DNA of 64,000 nucleotides from the NCBI RefSeq assembly GCF_900101865.1, contig NZ_FNAH01000004.1, forward strand, positions 207,092-271,091, in the 5' to 3' direction. Shown here in pieces: positions 1 through 10,114 of this stretch (position 1 is the first letter of the stretch; every line of letters begins with the position of its first letter). The position numbers and the translations under genes were made by a program. Source of the stretch: Paracoccus isoporae (GTDB taxonomy: Bacteria > Pseudomonadota > Alphaproteobacteria > Rhodobacterales > Rhodobacteraceae). The notes below the pieces were generated by a model. That model did not search any database, was not told the origin of the DNA, and was given only the letters and a program-made list of their open reading frames with translations.

Positions 1-170
1 CCGCATCGGGCGTGCGCAACATCCTGAAGACCAAGGCCGAGGGGCTGGAGGTCGGGCCGATCCTGATGGGGATGGGCAACCGCGCCCATATCGTGACCCC
101 GTCCATCACCGCGCGCGGGCTGCTGAACATGTCGGCCATCGCCGGCACCCCGGTCGCGCATTACCAATAG
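1..170 (+). CDS. maeB: NADP-dependent malic enzyme, C-terminal fragment (cut by window edge)
   Basis: The last 55 codons of a gene that begins before the window; the reading frame starts at base 3 and ends with TAG at 168-170. The tail contains NRAHIVTPSITARGLLNM and ends in GTPVAHYQ. This resembles the end of the phosphotransacetylase-like domain that follows the catalytic domain in large MaeB-type malic enzymes, which decarboxylate malate to pyruvate with NADP+. The assignment rests on this short tail only. A stand-alone phosphate acetyltransferase is the main alternative. The gene converges on mgtE with about 300 bp between them. Confidence 0.6.
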   Translation, partial: ASGVRNILKTKAEGLEVGPILMGMGNRAHIVTPSITARGLLNMSAIAGTPVAHYQ

Positions 171-471
171 AACCTGTCGCAGATGTCACCCCGGCCGCGC
201 GCGTTGGCCGGACCGTTCGGAAACCCCTGCTGACCTGCCCTGCGCGGCACCCCTGAAATGCGTCATCCCGCCTGCATGACGCAGACGGGATGTGCCTGTC
301 CCTTGAAGACCTGCCGGAGCCGGATCATGGCTGGGTGGCGCGTTTTGCCACCACATGTAGTGTTTTTAGCTTTCTGTGACCCAAATTGCTGAAACCACCC
401 CGGCAGATCAAGAAATATTTCTCAATTCCGACAGAAATAATACGCCGCGGCGCAGCGCCCGCCGGTGCGGT
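171..471. other. Intergenic stretch between convergent maeB and mgtE, with interleaved inverted repeats
   Basis: No convincing gene. The notable content is two interleaved inverted repeats at 259-292. TGCGTCA (259-265) pairs with TGACGCA (277-283), and CATCCCG (264-270) pairs with CGGGATG (286-292). The two stems cannot form together as simple hairpins. There is no T-tract, so neither is a classical terminator. The rest, including an AT-richer patch at 350-430, shows nothing I can name. Confidence 0.5.
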
Positions 472-1929
472 CTAAAGCAGCACCGCCTGCGCCAGCCCCA
501 GAAAGGCAAAGAAACCAACCACATCGGTCACGGTCGTCACGAATGCCCCCGAAGCCAGCGCCGGATCGGCCCCAACCTTGTCAAGCGCCAGCGGCACCAG
601 GATCCCCGCCAGCGCCGCGACCATCAGGTTCACCACCATCGCAATCGCGATCACCCCGCCCAGCGAAACGCCGTCGAACCAGATCCAGGCCACGATCCCC
701 ATCACCACGGCAAAGCAGACCCCGTTCAGCAGCCCGACCACCGCCTCGCGCGCGACGACCCGCCAGACATTCGATCCGGTCAGGCTTTTCGTCGCCAGCG
801 CGCGGACTGCCACGGTCAGGGTCTGGGTGCCCGCATTCCCGCCCATCGAGGCCACGATCGGCATCAGCACCGCCAGCGCCACCACCTCCGAGATCGTGGT
901 CTCGAAGATCGCGATCACGAAAGAGGCGAGGATCGCCGTGCCCAGGTTCACCGCCAGCCACGGGATGCGCTGCCACAAAGTCTCCATCACCGTGTCCTGG
1001 ATCGAGGAGTCGTCACCGACCCCGGCCAGGCGCAGGATGTCCTCCTCGTGTTCCTCGTCGAGCACCTCCATTGCGTCGTCGATGGTGATGACGCCGACCA
1101 ACCGGTCATCCTCGTCCACCACCGGGGCGGAGATTAGGTGATACTGGTTGAACGCGTAGGCGATATCGGCCTCCTCGGCAAAGACGCCGATAGGGCGGAA
1201 GCTGTCCTCGACGATCTCGCGCAAGGGCGTCGCACGTCGCGCGGCCAGCAGACGACCCAGCGCGACGTAGCCCACCGGGTGGCGGCGCGGATCGGTCAGG
1301 ATGACGTGATAGAACTGGTCGGGCAGCTCCTCCTCGCCGCGCAGATAGTCGATCGTGTCGCCCACCGTCCAATGCTCCGGCGCGGTCACCACCTCCGACT
1401 GCATCATCCGGCCGGCGGAGTATTCGGGATAGGTCAGCGATTGTTCGACCGCGACCCGGTCGGTCTCGTCCAGCGCGTCGAGGATCTTGCGCTGATCGTC
1501 CTCGTCCAGCTCCTCGATCAGATCGACGATGTCGTCGCTGTCCATCTCGCGCACGGCATCGGCCAGCACGTCGCCGGGAAGCTGTTCGACGATCTCGTCG
1601 CGGATCGATTCGTCGATCTCGGCCAGGATCTCGCCGTCGATCTCGCCCGACCACAGCGACATGAACACCCGCCGCCGCGCCGCCGACAGGTTTTCGATCA
1701 CATCCGCGATGTCGGCGGCGTGCATCGGCTCCAGCAGCGCGTCCAGCCGGTCCTGTTCCTCGGCGTCGATGGCGTCGCGGATCTGGTCGATCAACGCGCG
1801 CGAGGGGGTGAAGTCATCCTCCTCTTCCCCGCGCTCGGGCTCCGGCTCGTTCTCCGGCTGCGGGGCGAGGCTGCGGCGCGGGTCCGACGCGTCGTCGGAC
1901 AGATCCGGGCGCTGCGGTTCATCCTGCAT
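472..1929 (-). CDS. mgtE: Magnesium transporter MgtE
   Basis: Inner-membrane Mg2+ channel gated by cytoplasmic Mg2+. The protein is about 485 aa. It has an acidic N-terminal cytoplasmic domain, a pair of CBS domains (about residues 155-275), and five membrane segments from about residue 305. The pore region carries MPIVASMGGNAGTQ, and DPALASGAFVTTVTD occurs in the last third; both are typical of MgtE. An upstream in-frame GTG at 1935 lies inside the Shine-Dalgarno sequence GGGGAGG, so the ATG at 1929, five bases after it, is preferred. It lies downstream of hisN on the same strand with about 60 bp between them, so co-transcription is possible. Confidence 0.93.
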   Translation of the reverse strand: MQDEPQRPDLSDDASDPRRSLAPQPENEPEPERGEEEDDFTPSRALIDQIRDAIDAEEQDRLDALLEPMHAADIADVIENLSAARRRVFMSLWSGEIDGEILAEIDESIRDEIVEQLPGDVLADAVREMDSDDIVDLIEELDEDDQRKILDALDETDRVAVEQSLTYPEYSAGRMMQSEVVTAPEHWTVGDTIDYLRGEEELPDQFYHVILTDPRRHPVGYVALGRLLAARRATPLREIVEDSFRPIGVFAEEADIAYAFNQYHLISAPVVDEDDRLVGVITIDDAMEVLDEEHEEDILRLAGVGDDSSIQDTVMETLWQRIPWLAVNLGTAILASFVIAIFETTISEVVALAVLMPIVASMGGNAGTQTLTVAVRALATKSLTGSNVWRVVAREAVVGLLNGVCFAVVMGIVAWIWFDGVSLGGVIAIAMVVNLMVAALAGILVPLALDKVGADPALASGAFVTTVTDVVGFFAFLGLAQAVLL

Positions 1930-1993
1930 GGACACCTCCCCTTTTCATGCTGTCGATTGGGTTGCGGATGGGCGGCGGCGCCCGTCCGGGATC

Positions 1994-2806
1994 TTAGTCC
2001 AGCACCGGTGCGGCTTCAACGCGATCCGCGTTCAGAAGCGCCAGGGCCGCGGCGTGCAGCTCGGGCGAGGCGGCGGCGATGATCTGCCCGCCGCCATGGG
2101 CCGGGCCGCCCTGCCAGTCGGTGACGATCCCGCCCGCCGCCTGCACCACGGCAATGGGCGCGGCCACGTCATAGGGCTGCAACCCCGCCTCGATCAGCAG
2201 ATCCACCATGCCGAGCGCCAGCAGCGCGTATCCGTAGCAATCCAGCCCGTAGCGCGTCAGCCGCACCTGCCCGGCCACCCGCGCAAACGCCGCGCGCTCC
2301 GCCTCGCTGCCGATCTCGGGATAGGTGCTCAGCAGCGTCGCCTGCGCCAGCGTCACGCCCGTCCGAACCCCCAGCGGCCGCTCGCCCTCGCGGTCCACCA
2401 GCCGGGCGCGGCCCAGCCCGCCCTCGAACCGCTCGCCGGTGAAAGGCTGGTCGATGATGCCATAGATCGGCCCGTCCGAATCGACCAGCCCGATCAGCAC
2501 CCCCCAGCTCGGCGCGCCGCAGATAAAGGCACGGGTGCCGTCGATCGGGTCCAGGATCCAGCTCAGGCCGGAGCGGCCCGGACTGGGCCCGAATTCCTCG
2601 CCCAGGATCGCGTCGTCGGGGCGGCGTTCGGCCAGGATCTCGCGCATCGCGCGTTCGCTGGCGCGGTCGGCCTCGGTCACCGGGTCGAACCCTGCCGCCA
2701 GCTTGTTGTCAGGCCGCAAACCGGCACTGCGGAACAGCCGCAGCGTCTCGCGTCGCGCGGCATCCGCCATCGCGGCGGCGGTCTCGAAAATCATGTCGTG
2801 CTGCAT
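1994..2806 (-). CDS. hisN: Histidinol-phosphatase, inositol monophosphatase family
   Basis: Predicted to hydrolyse L-histidinol phosphate to histidinol in histidine synthesis, a metal-dependent cytoplasmic reaction. The 270-aa protein has the family's metal ligands: Glu70 in GEEFG, Asp86 and Asp89 in ILDPIDGT, and a C-terminal YDVAAPIAVVQAAGG motif that supplies a further Asp. The start is supported by a GAGGGGG Shine-Dalgarno. The family also contains inositol-1-phosphatases and 3'-phosphoadenosine phosphatases, so the substrate is inferred from overall resemblance to alphaproteobacterial HisN. No other his genes are in the window. Confidence 0.8.
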   Translation of the reverse strand: MQHDMIFETAAAMADAARRETLRLFRSAGLRPDNKLAAGFDPVTEADRASERAMREILAERRPDDAILGEEFGPSPGRSGLSWILDPIDGTRAFICGAPSWGVLIGLVDSDGPIYGIIDQPFTGERFEGGLGRARLVDREGERPLGVRTGVTLAQATLLSTYPEIGSEAERAAFARVAGQVRLTRYGLDCYGYALLALGMVDLLIEAGLQPYDVAAPIAVVQAAGGIVTDWQGGPAHGGGQIIAAASPELHAAALALLNADRVEAAPVLD

Positions 2807-2869
2807 GCTGCCCCCTCATTCTGGCGCCGGTCTTAACGCGGAATGAGGGGGGCGAACAGGGATGCGGGG

Positions 2870-3229
2870 TCAGGCCGCGTGCGACAGCACCCGCGCCAGC
2901 TCGAAGATCTGGCGGCGCTGCGCCTCGGGCATGGCGTAGTAGGCGCGGATCAGTTGCAGCGCCTCCTTGTTGGCCAGCACGTCGTCATCGACGGTGGCAC
3001 TGGCGCGGCCATCGGTCAGCCCTTCGAAGAAAAAGCTGATCGGCACGTCGAGCGCGCGGGCAATGTCCCATAAGCGCGACGCAGAGACGCGGTTGGCGCC
3101 CGTCTCGTATTTCTGGATCTGCTGGAATTTGATTCCGACCTGGTCGGCCAATTGTTGCTGGGTCATTCCGATCAGCCAGCGACGATGGCGGATCCGCGTA
3201 CCAACATGCACATCAACTTCGTGCTTCAT
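2870..3229 (-). CDS. XRE-family helix-turn-helix transcriptional regulator
   Basis: A 119-aa DNA-binding protein. Its N-terminal XRE helix-turn-helix (about residues 10-65) contains MTQQQLADQVGIKFQQIQKYE and the downstream pattern NRVSASRLWDIARALDVP. A short helical C-terminal tail probably mediates dimerisation. The frame is open further upstream, but the ATG at 3229 has a good Shine-Dalgarno (GAGGTG, five bases away) and begins exactly where family members begin. It resembles the small stand-alone XRE regulators common in Rhodobacteraceae and rhizobia. Target genes are unknown. The gene is divergent from the Bax-inhibitor-1 gene across a 476-bp gap. Confidence 0.82.
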   Translation of the reverse strand: MKHEVDVHVGTRIRHRRWLIGMTQQQLADQVGIKFQQIQKYETGANRVSASRLWDIARALDVPISFFFEGLTDGRASATVDDDVLANKEALQLIRAYYAMPEAQRRQIFELARVLSHAA

Positions 3230-3705
3230 ACTACACCTCACAAAAACTCCGAGATTAATACACGATGTGGTCCGAGACTGGCGACCGAGAATCCACGTCG
3301 ACACGTTGCAGTTGACTAAAAGTACAGGTTCTTGCACGTGCTTCTTGCCACGCATCGGGGGCGTGAGCGGTTTTCGGCCCGCAAATTGCTCAAAACCGCC
3401 CATTACTGACCGAATCAGTTCGTTTAACACCGTTCAATCATCCTTTAATGGCGCGAATCACGACTGCCAGCGACACGCTATGCGGCAGTAAGCGGGGCCG
3501 CTCCGGGTCCCGATCCTTCCGGTTCCCGGCAAGCCGCGCGGCGCGCCTGCCCGCCTCCGTCGCGAAGCGAAATCCGCGAATCCGGCCCGCCACGTGACAT
3601 CCGCGTTATTTTACCTGTGGCAGCGTTGAAAACATGCCATACTGGACCGATATTGACCCGGACAGGTGCGGTTGCGCACCGCCAACGCCAGTGATGGAGA
3701 GATGA
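3230..3705. other. Long divergent intergenic region
   Basis: Non-coding stretch between the XRE regulator and the Bax-inhibitor-1 gene, with AT-richer segments near 3240-3310 and 3400-3470. It probably contains promoters for both genes; only the one at 3626-3654 is convincing. No small ORF with a ribosome binding site and no structured RNA was recognised. Confidence 0.5.
3626..3654 (+). promoter_or_regulatory. Candidate sigma-70-type promoter of the Bax-inhibitor-1 gene
   Basis: TTGAAA (3626-3631), a 17-base spacer, then GATATT (3649-3654). The implied transcript start near 3661 gives a leader of about 45 bases before the ATG at 3706, which has a GGAGA ribosome binding site. Confidence 0.4.
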
Positions 3706-4458
3706 ATGGCTGAATACGACACCCTGAGACAGGCCCAGGCCCGGACGGGTGCCGCGACCCGTGCCGATATTGATGTCGGCCTTCGCGAATACATGAGCAA
3801 GGTCTACGGCATCATGGCCACCGGCATGGCCGTCACCGCCTTCTTCGCCCTCGGGCTCAACATGCTCGCCGTGCAGAACGGCCAGCTCACCCCGATCGGG
3901 GTCGCGGTCTATACCTCGCCGCTGAAATGGGTGCTGATGTTCGCGCCGCTGCTGATGGTCTTTGCCTTCGGCGCGGTGGTCTACCGGCTGTCCACCCAGA
4001 CCGCCACGCTGGTCTTCTACGGCTTCGCCGCGCTGATGGGCATGTCGCTGAGCTGGATCTTCATGGCCTATACCGGCACCTCGATCGCCTCGACCTTCTT
4101 TGCCACGGCCGGCGCCTTCGCCGCGCTGTCGCTCTATGGCTACACCACCAAGCGCAATTTGTCAGGCATGGGCACCTTCCTGATGATGGGTCTGATCAGC
4201 CTCATCATCGCCTCGATCATCAACATCTTCCTGCAGTCGAGCGCGATGCAGTTCGCCATCTCGGTGATCGGCATCCTGATCTTCGCCGGGCTGACCGCCT
4301 ATGACACGCAGAAGATCAAGAACACCTATCTGCAACTGCGCGACTCGGATCGCGAGTTTCTGGGCAAGGCCGCCATTCTCGGCGCGCTCAGCCTGTATCT
4401 CGACTTCCTGAACATGTTCATGTTCCTGCTGCAGTTCATGGGTTCCAGCAACGACTGA
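3706..4458 (+). CDS. Bax inhibitor-1 / YccA family membrane protein
   Basis: A 250-aa integral membrane protein with seven predicted hydrophobic segments from about residue 35 onward. The charged C-terminal region contains TAYDTQKIKN and LYLDFLNMF, both typical of the BI-1 (TMBIM) family. Bacterial members are proton- or calcium-sensitive channels, and E. coli YccA modulates FtsH proteolysis. The precise role here is not shown by the sequence. The start is supported by GGAGA five bases upstream. The gene stands alone, facing the paa operon and separated from it by a bidirectional terminator. Confidence 0.9.
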   Translation: MAEYDTLRQAQARTGAATRADIDVGLREYMSKVYGIMATGMAVTAFFALGLNMLAVQNGQLTPIGVAVYTSPLKWVLMFAPLLMVFAFGAVVYRLSTQTATLVFYGFAALMGMSLSWIFMAYTGTSIASTFFATAGAFAALSLYGYTTKRNLSGMGTFLMMGLISLIIASIINIFLQSSAMQFAISVIGILIFAGLTAYDTQKIKNTYLQLRDSDREFLGKAAILGALSLYLDFLNMFMFLLQFMGSSND

Positions 4459-4486
4459 TCCCGGCTCTGCCGGAACGGACAGGAAA

Positions 4487-4511
4487 GGCCCCGCAATCGC
4501 GGGGCCTTTTT
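4487..4511. terminator. Rho-independent terminator, bidirectional
   Basis: Perfect 8-bp stem GGCCCCGC/GCGGGGCC with a 4-base AATC loop, followed by TTTTT and preceded by AAA. It lies between the convergent Bax-inhibitor-1 gene and paaZ, so it can end transcripts from both sides. Confidence 0.85.
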
Positions 4512-4530
4512 CATGGGCCACCGGCCAGAC

Positions 4531-6582
<2,052 letters not shown>

Positions 6583-6593
6583 GGCAAATCCTT

Positions 6594-7343
6594 TCAGCCC
6601 AGCCCCAGCGGCGACATCGCGTCCGCCACGCGTCCCGCCCAGTCCTCGCGAAGCGTCTCGTTCTCGGTATGGCGCAGCCCCAGCCGCGCCTGTTTCTCGA
6701 ACCGCGCAGATCCGGCCTGCCCGAAGCTCGCCTCGACCTTCGGCAGCCAGTAGGCAACGGATTGCGCGGCCTTCTGCCGGCCCGCGTCATCCCCGACGAT
6801 CTGGCGCAGCCCTTTCAGCCCCAGATCGACATGCGCCGCCTCGCGCGGAGCGATCTCGCGAAACGCATCGGCCAGCGGGGCATAGCTGACCCGGCCCATC
6901 TCGTGCAACTGCACCACCGTCGCCAGCCCCATCAGCACGTTCAGCACCACCGCATCGACATAGCCCGCGATCGGATAGTGAAACACCGACAGCCGCATGT
7001 CGTCGCCATGCCGCGCCGCGTCCAGATCGGCGTCGCGCGCCATCCGCGCCGCCCAGTCATGGCGGGTGTCATAGCGCGCCGTGTCGGCCCCGAATTCGCC
7101 CATCACCTCAAGCACGCGGCCGGCATGATCCAGCTTCTCCTGGGTGATCTTCGCCGCCGCGATCCGGTTGCGGATGCCGGGCGCGTCGTTGATCGTGTCG
7201 GCAAACCCCGCCGCCCCGGCCAGCTCGCTGTCCACGAAGCTGGCCATCAGCCGCATCAGCTCGCCCCGGTAACGCGGCGGGACATTGCCCGGAGAGGTGA
7301 GCTGGCCGCCCTGCGCCAGATAGTCCTCGATCTTCATCTCCAT
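6594..7343 (-). CDS. PaaA/PaaC-like ferritin-fold protein of the paa operon
   Basis: A 249-aa protein of the phenylacetate catabolic (PaaA/PaaC) ferritin-like family, additional to the paaA and paaC genes of the same operon. It aligns well with PaaA: SELAGAAGF corresponds to SEIVGQLPE, and SYAPLADAFREIAPREAAH corresponds to [19 protein letters not shown]. Glu40 and the second E-x2-H (Glu168-His171) are kept. The first E-x2-H of PaaA (EAGH) is altered to EKLDH (Glu69-x3-His73), so a normal di-iron site is doubtful. It could be a structural partner, a variant oxygenase subunit or an accessory protein. It lies between paaE and paaZ with gaps of 9 and 11 bases. Confidence 0.75.
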   Translation of the reverse strand: MEMKIEDYLAQGGQLTSPGNVPPRYRGELMRLMASFVDSELAGAAGFADTINDAPGIRNRIAAAKITQEKLDHAGRVLEVMGEFGADTARYDTRHDWAARMARDADLDAARHGDDMRLSVFHYPIAGYVDAVVLNVLMGLATVVQLHEMGRVSYAPLADAFREIAPREAAHVDLGLKGLRQIVGDDAGRQKAAQSVAYWLPKVEASFGQAGSARFEKQARLGLRHTENETLREDWAGRVADAMSPLGLG

Positions 7344-7352
7344 CGCCGCCCC

Positions 7353-8429
7353 CTATTCGTCATAGCTGACGACGATGCGGTCGGTCAGCGGATAGCACTG
7401 GCAGGTCAGCACATAGCCCTGCGCGACCTCGTAATCCTCTAGCGCGTGGTTGACCGCCATCTCCGCCTCGCCCTCCAGCACCTTGGCGCGGCAGGTCGAA
7501 CAGACCCCGGCCTTGCAGGCGAACGGCGCGTCCATGTCCTGCGCCAGTGCTGCATCCAGAAGGGTCTCGCCCTGTTTCGGCATGCGGAAACTGCGCGTCG
7601 CCCCGTCCAGCGTCACCACCGCCTCGGTCGCCTCTCCCGCCTGCGCGGAATCGCGGCTGACCGCCTTTTTCTTCGCCCGCCCCGGCTGGGACGAGGCGAA
7701 CAGCTCGAACTTGATCTGCCCGTCCTCCAGCCCCGCCTCGCGCAGGCTGTCGGCCACGGTCAGCATCAGCCCCTCCGGCCCGCAGATGAAGGCCGCATCG
7801 AGGCTCTCCGGGTCGATCCAGTTCTCGAACAGCGCCGCCATCTTCTCCGCGTCGATCCGCCCCGTGAACAGATCGATCTCCTGCCCCTCGGATTTCAGGA
7901 TATGGATGACCGAGAACCGCCCGAGATACAGGTTCTTCAGATCCTCCAGCTCTTCGCGGAACATGATCGAATTGACCGAGCGGTTGGCGTAGATCAGCGT
8001 GAAGCGGCTTTTCGGCTCCCGCGCCAGCGTGGTCTTGATGATCGACAGGACCGGCGTGATGCCAGACCCCGCCGCGACACCCAGGTAATGTTTCGCCACA
8101 GCCCCGTCGAGATCGGTGTGAAACCGCCCCATCGGCGCCATCGCCTCCAGCTCCATCCCGGCCTGCAACTCCTCATTGGCCCAGGTCGAGAAGGCGCCGC
8201 CATCCACCCGCTTGATCCCCACCCGCAGCACCCCGTCGTCGCGCCCGGCGCAGATGGAATAGGACCGGCGCAATTCCTCGCCGTCAAACTCGCGCCGGAA
8301 GGTCAGGTATTGCCCCTGGGTGAAATCGAACGCCCCCGCATCCTCCGGCCTCGGTTGCAGCGTCACCACCACCGCATCGCGCGTGTCGCGGCGCAATTCG
8401 GTGACGCGGAGCGGAAGGAAACGGGCCAT
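7353..8429 (-). CDS. paaE: 1,2-phenylacetyl-CoA epoxidase reductase subunit PaaE
   Basis: Electron-transfer subunit that passes electrons from NADPH through FAD and a [2Fe-2S] cluster to the PaaA di-iron site. The 358-aa protein starts with a ferredoxin-reductase FAD domain (YLTFRREF and RRSYSICA near residues 45-65), then an NAD(P) domain (AAGSGITPVLSI), and ends with a plant-type ferredoxin domain with CKAGVCSTCRAKV and a later Cys. The open frame extends upstream, but the ATG at 8429 has AGAGGA ahead of it and matches the length of E. coli PaaE (356 aa). Confidence 0.93.
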   Translation of the reverse strand: MARFLPLRVTELRRDTRDAVVVTLQPRPEDAGAFDFTQGQYLTFRREFDGEELRRSYSICAGRDDGVLRVGIKRVDGGAFSTWANEELQAGMELEAMAPMGRFHTDLDGAVAKHYLGVAAGSGITPVLSIIKTTLAREPKSRFTLIYANRSVNSIMFREELEDLKNLYLGRFSVIHILKSEGQEIDLFTGRIDAEKMAALFENWIDPESLDAAFICGPEGLMLTVADSLREAGLEDGQIKFELFASSQPGRAKKKAVSRDSAQAGEATEAVVTLDGATRSFRMPKQGETLLDAALAQDMDAPFACKAGVCSTCRAKVLEGEAEMAVNHALEDYEVAQGYVLTCQCYPLTDRIVVSYDE

Positions 8430-8439
8430 GGCGGATCCT

Positions 8440-8946
8440 CTAATGGCACTTGAAATAGTCGAAGGGTTCCAGGCAGGCATTGCACACCCAACTCGCCTTG
8501 CACGGCGTCGAACCGAACTGGCTGACCCGCCGTGTGTCGGTCGCCCCGCAGCGCGGGCAGGGCACGGCCAGATTGCCGCCAAGCGCGCCGATCCGGGCCA
8601 TGACGTGACCATCCGGCGCGGTGCCCGCGATCGGCGGGGCGATGCCATACTCGCGCAGCTTCTCGCGACCCTGATCACTGATCCAGTCGGTGGTCCAGGC
8701 CGGCGACAGGCGGCGCTCCAGCCGGAGATCCTCGATCCCCTTGCCGCGCAGATGGGTCTCGATATCCAGGTTGATGACCGACGTGGCCGGGCAGCCCGAA
8801 TAGGTCGGCGTCACCGTGACCACCAGCGTCTCGCCCTGCCAGCCCACATCGCGGATGATCCCCAGATCGGTCAGCGAGATCGCCGGGATCTCCGGGTCCG
8901 GCAGTTCCGCCAGCCAGTCCCATATGGTCGAGACGGCGGGCCGCAC
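8440..8946 (-). CDS. paaD: Phenylacetate-CoA epoxidase maturation/assembly subunit PaaD
   Basis: A 168-aa protein with an N-terminal MIP18/DUF59-type domain (WDWLAELPDPEIPAISLTDLG, TPTYSGCPAT, SPAWTTDWI) and a C-terminal Cys-rich motif CPRCG ... CNACLEPFDYFKC. PaaD is required for activity of the epoxidase and is thought to help assemble its iron centres. Two GTG starts are possible. The one at 8946 lies one base after the paaC stop with GGAG seven bases upstream and is preferred. The GTG at 8961 overlaps paaC and lacks a ribosome binding site. Confidence 0.9.
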   Translation of the reverse strand: MRPAVSTIWDWLAELPDPEIPAISLTDLGIIRDVGWQGETLVVTVTPTYSGCPATSVINLDIETHLRGKGIEDLRLERRLSPAWTTDWISDQGREKLREYGIAPPIAGTAPDGHVMARIGALGGNLAVPCPRCGATDTRRVSQFGSTPCKASWVCNACLEPFDYFKCH

Positions 8947-8947
8947 C

Positions 8948-9793
8948 CTACCACTCCGCACCGGGATAGGCGCGCTGCAGGAACTGCATTTCAGCGAGGA
9001 TATAGCCCAGATGCTCGGTATGGGTGCCCTGCTTGCCGCCCTGATGGGCGAAATCGCTGTCGGGGATTTCCAGCGTGGCCTCCGCCATCACCGCGCCGAC
9101 CGTCTCATCCCAAAGCCCGCGCAGCTCCGCAGGATCGGGCGCAATCCCCGCCTCGGCCATGTTGCGGTCGGTGCCGTCGCTTGCGAACAGCTCCAGCGCA
9201 TAGCTCCACTGGTCCTCCAGCGCGGCCTGCATCCGGCCCCGGCTTTCCCCGGTCCCGTCCCCCAGCGCGATGACCTGCCCGGCCGAACGCTCCAGGTGAT
9301 AGCTGACCTCTTTCAGCGCCTTCGCCGCGATCTCCGACACCCGTGCATCGCTGGACGCCACCAGCCCCCGCAACTGGTGAAAATGAAACGCATCGAACAG
9401 GAATTGCCGCATCAGCGTCGCCCCGAAATCGCCATTCGGCCGCTCGACCAGCTTCACATTGCGGAAATCCCACACGTCGCGCAGATAGGCCAGATCATCG
9501 GCGCTGCGCCCCTGCCCCTCGACCGCACCGGCCAGCTCCAGCCACATCGCCGCCTGCCCGATCAGATCCAGAGCGATGTTGGAGACCGCAATATCCTCCT
9601 CGAGCTGCGGCCCGTGACCGCACCATTCCGAATTGCGATGCCCGAGGATCAGCGCATTGTCCCCCATCCGCAGCAGGAATTCGACCAACGCGTCCTGATC
9701 GGCGTCGGGCGCAGGCGCGTGGCCGCCCGCGCCGCCATCCTGCTTCGCCAGTTCGGCGGCGTTCGGGGTCATGATGTCCGGAAGCGACGGCAT
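8948..9793 (-). CDS. paaC: 1,2-phenylacetyl-CoA epoxidase structural subunit PaaC
   Basis: The 281-aa ferritin-fold partner of PaaA; the PaaA-PaaC core forms the catalytic epoxidase. Recognisable blocks include MGDNALILGHRNSEWCGHGP, LEEDIAVSNIALDLIGQA and DFAHQGGKQGTHTEHLGYIL. PaaC lacks a functional metal site in characterised systems. The ATG at 9793 overlaps the paaB stop (TGATG), indicating translational coupling; an in-frame GTG lies three bases upstream. About 35 residues precede the conserved core, so the N-terminus is somewhat longer than in E. coli PaaC (248 aa). Confidence 0.93.
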   Translation of the reverse strand: MPSLPDIMTPNAAELAKQDGGAGGHAPAPDADQDALVEFLLRMGDNALILGHRNSEWCGHGPQLEEDIAVSNIALDLIGQAAMWLELAGAVEGQGRSADDLAYLRDVWDFRNVKLVERPNGDFGATLMRQFLFDAFHFHQLRGLVASSDARVSEIAAKALKEVSYHLERSAGQVIALGDGTGESRGRMQAALEDQWSYALELFASDGTDRNMAEAGIAPDPAELRGLWDETVGAVMAEATLEIPDSDFAHQGGKQGTHTEHLGYILAEMQFLQRAYPGAEW

Positions 9794-10077
9794 CACATAT
9801 GCCCGATTTCGTCGGGAATGTCGTAAAAGGTCGGGTGCCGGTAAACCTTGTCATTCGACGGCTCGAACATCGGCCCCTTCTCTGACGGGCTCGACGCCGC
9901 GATATCCCCCGATTTCACCACCCAGATCGAGACGCCCTCATTGCGCCGCGTATAGACATCGCGCGCATGTTTGATCGCCACCTCCGCATCGGGCGCATGC
10001 AGACTGCCGACATGGCGATGGTTCAACCCGTGCTGACCCCGGATAAACACCTCCCAAAGAGGCCATTCGCTGGACAT
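9793..10077 (-). CDS. paaB: 1,2-phenylacetyl-CoA epoxidase subunit PaaB
   Basis: A 94-aa protein matching the size of E. coli PaaB (95 aa). It begins SSEWPLWEVFIRGQHGLNH and contains VGSLHAPDAEVAIKHARDVYTRR, highly characteristic of PaaB, which bridges PaaAC heterodimers. The frame is open upstream, but the ATG at 10077 has AAGGAGG five to six bases away and fits the family start. Its stop overlaps the paaC start. It is separated from paaA by a VOC-family gene, whereas paaA and paaB are directly adjacent in E. coli. Confidence 0.95.
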   Translation of the reverse strand: MSSEWPLWEVFIRGQHGLNHRHVGSLHAPDAEVAIKHARDVYTRRNEGVSIWVVKSGDIAASSPSEKGPMFEPSNDKVYRHPTFYDIPDEIGHM

Positions 10078-10114
10078 CTGTTCCTCCCTTCTTGCGGCGC
10101 GTTCCCGCCGCGGC

